NCBI GenBank assembly: GCA_030430835.1
Contig: JAUIKJ010000127.1
Coordinates: 1-7,901 of the forward strand
Length of the DNA: 7,901 nucleotides
Source: Candidatus Hydrogenedentota bacterium
Lineage (GTDB): Bacteria; Hydrogenedentota; Hydrogenedentia; Hydrogenedentales; JAEUWI01
Direction of reading: 5' to 3'
The notes under the pieces are model-generated. The model was not told the origin of the DNA and searched no databases. It saw only the letters and a list, made by a program, of their open reading frames with translations. The position numbers and the translations under genes were made by a program. Below, in pieces: positions 1-4,446 of this stretch (position 1 is its first letter; the number at the start of each line of letters is the position of its first letter).

Positions 1-1
1 T

Positions 2-1150
2 GAGAAGAAGAGCAACCCCAACCTTATCATCGGCGTTGCCGGATGCGTCGCGCAGCAGGAAGGCAAGACCATCCTCAAGCGCGAGAAAGCCGTCGACATG
101 GTCTTCGGCCCCGATAACTTCTTCCGCCTGCCCGAGATGATCGATGCGGTCAAGGGTGGCGCCCGCGTGTGCGATACCGAGTGGATGCCGCGCCAGCACA
201 AGATCCAGAACTTCATCCCCGAAGAATGGATTGAGGCCGGCCACGTTGAAGGCATCAAGGCCTATGTCGCGATCACGAAGGGCTGCAACAACATGTGCAC
301 CTTCTGCATCGTGCCCTACACGCGCGGCCGCGAGGTCTCCCGCGAACCGGGCAACATCCTGCGCGAGGCGAAGAACCTTGCGAAGAAGGGCGCGAAGGAA
401 CTTTGGCTGCTCGGACAGAACGTCAATTCCTACCGCGCCGCGAAGGACTATCGTTTCTACCACCTGCTCGACGACGTCTCCCGCATCGACGGTATCGAGC
501 GCATCCGTTTTACCTCGCCGCACCCGAAGGACTGGAACAACGCCCTCTCCGATCTGATGGCGTCGCGCAAGCGCATCGCGAAGCAGTTGCACCTGCCCTT
601 CCAGGCGGGGTCTGACCGCATTCTCCAGGCAATGCGCCGCAACCACACGCTCGACGAGTATCTCGCGAAGATCACCTACCTCAAGGAGGCCGTTCCGGGT
701 GTGGAGATCTCCACCGATCTTATCGTCGGCTTCCCCGGCGAGACGGAAGACGACTTCCAGCACACCCTTGCCTGCCTGCGCGAAGTGCGCTTCGGCCAGA
801 TTTTCCCCTTCAAGTATTCCCCGCGGCCCGGCACCGCTGCTTCCGAACTGGCAGACGATGTGCCGCGCGAAGTAAAGGAAGATCGTCTCGCCCGCGTGAT
901 TGCGCTTCAGGAAGAATTGAACGACGAGAACATGCAGGCGCTCTACGGGACAACCCAGGAAGTCCTCATCGATGGTGCGCACAGCCGTATTCGTGGCGTG
1001 ATGAACGGCCGCACCAGCGGTTACCGTCCGGTGATGATCAACGACGATACGCTGGAGATTGGCGACCTCGTCGAGGTGCGGATCACCGGTCATCGCGGCC
1101 ACTGGCTGGAGGGCACCCGCGCCGACGCCGCCGTTCCCGCGACCGCCTAG
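2..1150 (+). CDS. miaB: MiaB tRNA-2-methylthio-N6-isopentenyladenosine synthase, 5' end missing
   Basis: This enzyme adds a methylthio group to C2 of isopentenyl-adenosine 37 in tRNAs reading UNN codons, using two [4Fe-4S] clusters and S-adenosylmethionine in the cytoplasm. The reading frame is open from base 2, so the start lies outside the window; 382 codons are present and about 60-90 N-terminal residues are missing against the usual 440-470. The end of the N-terminal UPF0004 domain is seen as GVAGCVAQQEG (Cys codon 44-46, a cluster ligand). The radical-SAM motif CNNMCTFC follows, with cysteines at 284-286, 296-298 and 305-307. Further family blocks are LLGQNVNSY, HLPFQAGSD, STDLIVGFPGET and FKYSPRPGTAA. 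A C-terminal TRAM RNA-binding domain starts near base 946. The FGPDN block plus TRAM favours MiaB over RimO or MtaB. The gene stops at TAG in a CTAG shared with a minus-strand reading frame. No terminator hairpin is visible directly after it. Confidence 0.95.
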   Translation, partial: EKKSNPNLIIGVAGCVAQQEGKTILKREKAVDMVFGPDNFFRLPEMIDAVKGGARVCDTEWMPRQHKIQNFIPEEWIEAGHVEGIKAYVAITKGCNNMCTFCIVPYTRGREVSREPGNILREAKNLAKKGAKELWLLGQNVNSYRAAKDYRFYHLLDDVSRIDGIERIRFTSPHPKDWNNALSDLMASRKRIAKQLHLPFQAGSDRILQAMRRNHTLDEYLAKITYLKEAVPGVEISTDLIVGFPGETEDDFQHTLACLREVRFGQIFPFKYSPRPGTAASELADDVPREVKEDRLARVIALQEELNDENMQALYGTTQEVLIDGAHSRIRGVMNGRTSGYRPVMINDDTLEIGDLVEVRITGHRGHWLEGTRADAAVPATA

Positions 1151-1457
1151 CGCGCTTCGACGTCCGTTGCGATGGTGTTGGAGAAGTGAAGTCGCGCCTC
1201 GAGAACCCTTGGTTGGACAGCGTGCTGTTGTGAGCCGCGCCCGGGTTCCTGCTGCCCGGCAACTGCCAGTGGACGAAGCCCGTCTCGATGAATCCCTGCA
1301 CGAGAGGCCGTGGTGGTCCGAAACCCTCGACCAGGTGGTATAGGTACTGCCCGCCGAGTTTGAAGTAGATTGGAATGTCCTAGAGGTAGCCCGGCAGCAG
1401 CACCGTCAGTATAAGCAGGAATATAAGATTCCGGATTCCGTTTCGAGACTGCGACAC
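1147..1457 (-). pseudogene. Degenerate small membrane protein gene, unknown family
   Basis: I do not recognise the family. On the minus strand, from a GTG at 1457, the frame reads VSQSRNGIRNLIFLLILTVL, a short basic start and one hydrophobic helix. It is then cut by an in-frame TAG at 1380-1382. Translation beyond the stop still looks coding: DIPIYFKLGGQYLYHLVEGF and then GFIETGFVHWQLPG, with mostly G or C at third positions. After about 1255 another frame looks more natural, ends VLEARLHFSNTIATDVEAR, and stops at 1147-1149 inside the CTAG that also ends miaB. Convergent genes often share such an overlap. The simplest reading is a gene of about 100 residues with one nonsense mutation and one frameshift, either real decay or sequence error. 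The start is uncertain: a GGGGGAG sits too close to the GTG to be a normal ribosome binding site, and the frame is closed by a stop near 1490. It could also be chance reading through spacer DNA. Confidence 0.35.
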
Positions 1458-1520
1458 CTCCCCCAAGCTTGTGTATTGCGGCGTTTCGTTTCTCTATGGG
1501 TATCCTGAAGCGCGGAACTG

Positions 1521-1550
1521 TTGACGGAAGTTACGCATTTCGTTCATACT
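1521..1550 (+). promoter_or_regulatory. Possible sigma70 promoter for the coiled-coil/HTH gene
   Basis: TTGACG (1521-1526, five of six consensus matches) and CATACT (1545-1550, four of six) are 18 bases apart, in the only clearly AT-rich part of the region between the two damaged genes. This would give a leader of about 60 bases before the GTG at 1619. On the opposite strand TTGACC (1556-1551) and TAACTT (1533-1528, a weak -10 match) are 17 bases apart and could drive the degenerate minus-strand gene, so the two candidate promoters overlap. Judged from sequence only. Confidence 0.35.
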
Positions 1551-1605
1551 GGTCAATAATTTTCTTTCCGTATGCCGACAATAAATCACGTTAGCAAAAG
1601 AGAGC

Positions 1606-1612
1606 AGAGGAG
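1606..1612 (+). promoter_or_regulatory. Ribosome binding site deciding the GTG start at 1619
   Basis: AGAGGAG lies six bases before GTG at 1619-1621. The near-ideal sequence and spacing support this GTG as the real start, giving a protein that begins ANFTKQFQDEVRR. Confidence 0.7.
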
Positions 1613-1618
1613 ACAATC

Positions 1619-2045
1619 GTGGCCAATTTTACAAAACAGTTTCAGGATGAAGTCCGGCGTCTGGTGCGCAAAGAGATAAAAGAAGATCTACAGCAGCTTC
1701 GGAAACAGAACGCACAGCAGCGCCGTGAGATCGCGGCACTCAAGCGCAGCGTCGCGGCGCTCGAATCCACCACGAAACGCGTCAAGAAGATTGCCGACGC
1801 CAAGCGCGAAGAAGACCTCACCCCCGAGGAAAGCGAAGTCGAGCGTGCCCGCATTTCCTCCAAGACGACTCGGACTGACACAGGCCGAGTTCGCCAAGCT
1901 CGTGGGTGTCACCGGACAATCCGTGTATCAATGGGAACGCGCCGACGATCGGCTCAACCTGCGGCGCGCAGCGAAGAAGGCCGTCGTTGAAGCCAAGGGC
2001 CTCGGTGCGCGCGAAGCGCGCGCGCGGCTTGAGGCGATGGGGTAG
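1619..2045 (+). pseudogene. Coiled-coil plus XRE-type helix-turn-helix protein, frameshifted
   Basis: The intact relative would be a small DNA-binding protein: a charged coiled coil followed by a Cro/C1-type helix-turn-helix. Residues 1-60 from the GTG at 1619 are a heptad-rich helix (EIKEDLQQLRKQNAQQRREI, then AALKRSVAALE). At about residue 82 (base 1864) this frame loses similarity and runs into basic nonsense to a TGA at 1988-1990. The expected domain continues in another frame from about base 1863: LGLTQAEFAKLVGVTGQSVY, QWE, then a helical tail GLGAREARARLEAMG ending at TAG 2043-2045. From memory, relatives carry a few extra residues before the LGLTQ helix. The lesion is thus either one extra base or a small deletion of 3k+2 bases at 1858-1870. 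I see no obvious slippery heptamer, so programmed frameshifting is unlikely; mutation or sequence error is more probable. If the break is real, the product keeps only the coiled coil. Confidence 0.75.
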
Positions 2046-2100
2046 GGTGCCGAAACCCAACACGGGCCCGGCCGGGACGCCACCGCAGACCGGCTGAATC

Positions 2101-2144
2101 CAAACAAAATCGGGGCCGTTTCGCATTTTTGCGAAACGGCCCCG
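2101..2144 (-). terminator. Rho-independent terminator after the S1P-lyase-like gene
   Basis: A perfect 14-bp inverted repeat (2111-2124 with 2131-2144, stem CGGGGCCGTTTCGC) encloses a six-base loop. Read on the minus strand it begins 20 bases after the lyase stop codon and is followed by ATTTTGTTTG, a T-rich tail. The plus-strand side has no T-run, so it should act mainly on the minus-strand operon. The stem might still slow transcripts from the HTH gene, whose frame ends at 2045. Confidence 0.85.
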
Positions 2145-2164
2145 TGGTCGTTCCTCGCGGGCGT

Positions 2165-3625
2165 TCAGCTATAGAGTTCGTTGAAGAACTCGACCAGCAG
2201 CGCTTCGCGGATCTCATTCGGCACGGCGTCGAGCACCGTGTTCAGCATCGCCATGCCGGTCGGCAGATCGCTGCCGTCGATCCCGGCCATTGCCTGCAGT
2301 TGCGCCGCGGCTTCCTGGACACCGAGTCCATCCAGCAGGCCACGGACCTGATCGCGCACCAGTGCGAAGTCCAGTTTGTCCTGGGCGCGCACCGCTTCGA
2401 CGCCCTTGACAAGCTCGGCCAGGAACTCGTCGACGCCGTCGACGGCGTTCTGGTTAACGGTGATGTGGATATTCGGGGGCGAGAGTTCGGTGGAGAACTG
2501 CGGCTGCAGGGTCCAGCCGCGCGTCTTCATTTCATCCATCAACTGGAACACGTTGATCTCATCGGAGGCGAAGGAAAACATGCACATCTGCGGCTTGCCC
2601 AGCACGTAGAGTCCCGGGATGGCATTGATGCCGTCGATCAGGCGTTTCGTCGCATCCATTGCGCGTGTGATGATATCGCGGTAGCCCTCTTCGCCGAGGA
2701 AGTTCAGCGTTGCCCAGGAACCCGCCATGGGTCCGCCCGACTTCGTGCTCATGATCGTCGGGTTGATCAAGGCATAGGTCGCGGACTTTGAGCACGAGAA
2801 AATCTGGTACTTGCGGATACCCTTGTTGCGGTACACCACCACCGAAGCGTTCTTCGGCGCGTAGCCGTACTTGTGCATGTCCGCGGAAATTGAGGTCACC
2901 CCCGGCACGCTGAAGTCGAAGGCCGGCAAGTCATGCCCCATGCGGCGCATGATGGAGAAGTGGATGCCGCCGACACAGCCGTCGACGTGGCAGAGCAGGC
3001 CGTGTTCCTGGGCCAAGGCGCCGATCTTCTCGATGGGATCAATCACACCCTGGGCATAGCCACAGGCCGAGCCGACCAGGATGCAGGTATTCTTGGTGAT
3101 GGCAGCGCGCATGGCGTCCACATCCGCCTCGAAGGTTTTCGGGTCGAAGGGCGTCACCACCGGCTTGATTCCGAAATAGGCACAGGCCTTGAAGAAGGCC
3201 GGGTGAACCGTTTGCGGAAGCACCACCTCCGGCTCCGTGATGCCTTTTTCCGCCTTTGCCCAGTCGCGTGCCGTCTTCAGCGCCAGCAGAATGCTCTCCG
3301 TGCCGCCCGAAGTCATGTTGCCGACGACGTGCTCGTCACCACGCAGCAGGTTCGCAATCGTGCGTACCACCTCGCGCTCGAGCCGCACCACGCTGGGGAA
3401 GGCCGTCGGGTCGAGCGCGCTCTCGCTGAGGAACTCCATGTACGCGGCCTTGCTGACCTCCGCGGTCTCCTTACCCGGATCGTAGGTGTAGGCCCACACA
3501 TGACCGCTCTTGTAGTCGCAGTCGCCCTGCTTGTAGGTACGCAGCGTCGCCATGACGTCCTCGCGCGTGCGACCCTGTGCGGGCAGTTCGGTGACCTCGG
3601 TCAAGTTCTCTGGTGCTACCGCCAT
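2165..3625 (-). CDS. PLP-dependent lyase, sphingosine-1-phosphate lyase-like (group II decarboxylase fold)
   Basis: Fold-type I pyridoxal-phosphate enzyme of 486 residues. Its best match by eye is sphingosine-1-phosphate lyase, which splits phosphorylated long-chain amino alcohols into a fatty aldehyde and phosphoethanolamine. The cofactor pocket is complete: TSGGTES (105-111) for the phosphate, His141 in QTVHPAFFKA for ring stacking, Asp215 in HVDGCVGG, and the Schiff-base Lys252 in ISADMHKYGYAPK. The flanking GVTSISAD and the later blocks GGPMAGSWATLNFLGEEGY, YVLGKPQM and FQLMDEMKTRGWTLQPQF also resemble the lyase rather than glutamate or aromatic amino acid decarboxylases. No N-terminal membrane helix is seen, unlike the eukaryotic enzyme, so it should be soluble. 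An extension of about 75 residues after 410 is extra and of unknown role. The ATG at 3623-3625 has AGGAG nine bases upstream (3635-3639). It lies 40 bases after tetR, probably in one operon. The substrate is inferred; another phosphorylated amino alcohol or an amino acid remains possible. Confidence 0.85.
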   Translation of the reverse strand: MAVAPENLTEVTELPAQGRTREDVMATLRTYKQGDCDYKSGHVWAYTYDPGKETAEVSKAAYMEFLSESALDPTAFPSVVRLEREVVRTIANLLRGDEHVVGNMTSGGTESILLALKTARDWAKAEKGITEPEVVLPQTVHPAFFKACAYFGIKPVVTPFDPKTFEADVDAMRAAITKNTCILVGSACGYAQGVIDPIEKIGALAQEHGLLCHVDGCVGGIHFSIMRRMGHDLPAFDFSVPGVTSISADMHKYGYAPKNASVVVYRNKGIRKYQIFSCSKSATYALINPTIMSTKSGGPMAGSWATLNFLGEEGYRDIITRAMDATKRLIDGINAIPGLYVLGKPQMCMFSFASDEINVFQLMDEMKTRGWTLQPQFSTELSPPNIHITVNQNAVDGVDEFLAELVKGVEAVRAQDKLDFALVRDQVRGLLDGLGVQEAAAQLQAMAGIDGSDLPTGMAMLNTVLDAVPNEIREALLVEFFNELYS

Positions 3626-3665
3626 TCCAAAATTCTCCTGCGCCCCTAGCGCGGTTTGCAGGCCC

Positions 3666-4328
3666 CTATACGAGGCCGAGCATGCGTGTCATGTAATCGT
3701 GAAGAAACTGTTTGAATGCGGCGAGGTTGGCCTCGTCGTGCGGGTCGCCCCGCCAGTGCGTCCAGTCCACCGGGCCCGAAATCAGGTAGCCGTAAATCAT
3801 CCAGTCGAAACTGCGCAGAAACAGGCCCGCATCCACCGGATGACGGAGCACGCCCGATTCGGCAGCGCGATCCAGCACGGCGCGCACGGCCTCATAGAGT
3901 GGGAGGGAGAGCCGTTGATCGTGGTGGCCATCCTCGCGATCCCCATCGAGCCAGTGGCGCAGGTAGAGGCGTGGCCACGCGGGGTGCGCCTCCCAGGTGT
4001 CGGTTAGCCGGTCGATGAAGTGTGCAAAGGTGGCGCGAACCGCTGCCGCGTCTTCCATCGGTGTGGAGGCAATGCCCGCGACGAAGTCATCCACCAGCGC
4101 GCGCTCCTGGGCATGCAGTTCACGGTAGACGAGATCATAGAGATCGCGCTTGGTACCGACGTGGTGGTGGATTGTCGCGATATTCAGGCCGGCCGCTGCC
4201 GCGATCTGGCGGGTGGAAACGCCGTGATATCCGTGATCCGCGAAGAGCTGGGTGGCGATTTCGACGATGCGCTGCGCGCTTTCCGTGAGCGCCGGCGGCG
4301 CGACGGGGGCATGGAGAACTTCGGTCAT
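3666..4328 (-). CDS. TetR/AcrR-family transcriptional repressor
   Basis: A 220-residue regulator of typical family length. The N-terminal TetR_N domain spans about residues 15-65: SAQRIVEIATQLFADHGYHG is helix 1 with its turn, and STRQIAAAAGLNIATIHHHV with GTKRDLYD is the helix-turn-helix and the start of helix 4. The rest (70-220) is all-helical, rich in Trp, Tyr and His (RLYLRHWLDG, SFDWMIYGYLISG), and would hold the ligand pocket and dimer face; no ligand can be named. A longer frame reaches ATG at 4382, but I chose the ATG at 4326-4328. It starts directly before the conserved domain, has AGAGG at 4337-4333, and leaves the 16-bp palindrome outside the coding sequence. The stop is 40 bases before the lyase gene on the same strand. 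Autoregulation and control of the lyase gene are inferred from this layout. Confidence 0.93.
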   Translation of the reverse strand: MTEVLHAPVAPPALTESAQRIVEIATQLFADHGYHGVSTRQIAAAAGLNIATIHHHVGTKRDLYDLVYRELHAQERALVDDFVAGIASTPMEDAAAVRATFAHFIDRLTDTWEAHPAWPRLYLRHWLDGDREDGHHDQRLSLPLYEAVRAVLDRAAESGVLRHPVDAGLFLRSFDWMIYGYLISGPVDWTHWRGDPHDEANLAAFKQFLHDYMTRMLGLV

Positions 4329-4337
4329 GGCACCTCT

Positions 4338-4353
4338 AATCAATCGATTGATT
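4338..4353. promoter_or_regulatory. Perfect 16-bp palindrome, probable TetR operator
   Basis: AATCAATCGATTGATT is its own reverse complement. It lies between the tetR ribosome binding site and a possible promoter, about where transcription would start. Perfect palindromes of 14-18 bases in front of tetR genes are usual TetR dimer operators. By eye I found no second full copy in the window, so the patatin gene does not appear to carry the same site. Confidence 0.75.
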
Positions 4354-4358
4354 GGGGG

Positions 4359-4387
4359 AGGATAGCGGATAGCATGACCCAATGCAA
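4359..4387 (-). promoter_or_regulatory. Possible promoter for the tetR-lyase operon
   Basis: On the minus strand TTGCAT (4387-4382) and TATCCT (4364-4359) stand 17 bases apart. The -35 match is weak (three of six) and the -10 moderate (four of six). The position is the main argument: the palindrome at 4338-4353 would cover the start of transcription, as expected for repression by blocking. Confidence 0.3.
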
Positions 4388-4446
4388 CTCGCCCCCTGTC
4401 CCCACCTGCACACCAACTACATCCCCCGATGGCGGAGAAAGTTGCA

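Noticed and set aside
1059..1343. Plus-strand frame starting inside miaB and running into the spacer
   Set aside because: It overlaps the conserved TRAM domain of miaB in another frame, is Arg/Pro-rich, and has no credible ribosome binding site.
2007..2026. GCGCGC-rich inverted repeat near the end of the HTH gene
   Set aside because: It lies within codons for GAREARARL, a conserved-looking family tail, and reflects Ala/Arg codon use rather than a separate element.
2129..2791. Long plus-strand reading frame of 220 codons opposite the lyase gene
   Set aside because: It is antisense to a gene with complete PLP-enzyme motifs, shows no recognisable domain, and is explained by GC-rich codon use on the other strand.
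2933..3649. Plus-strand reading frame of 238 codons opposite the lyase gene
   Set aside because: Same reason: a shadow frame with skewed His/Arg/Gly composition and no domain.
4329..4382. N-terminal extension of TetR from the ATG at 4382
   Set aside because: It would translate through the palindromic operator, adds residues with no family similarity, and has no ribosome binding site better than that of the ATG at 4328.
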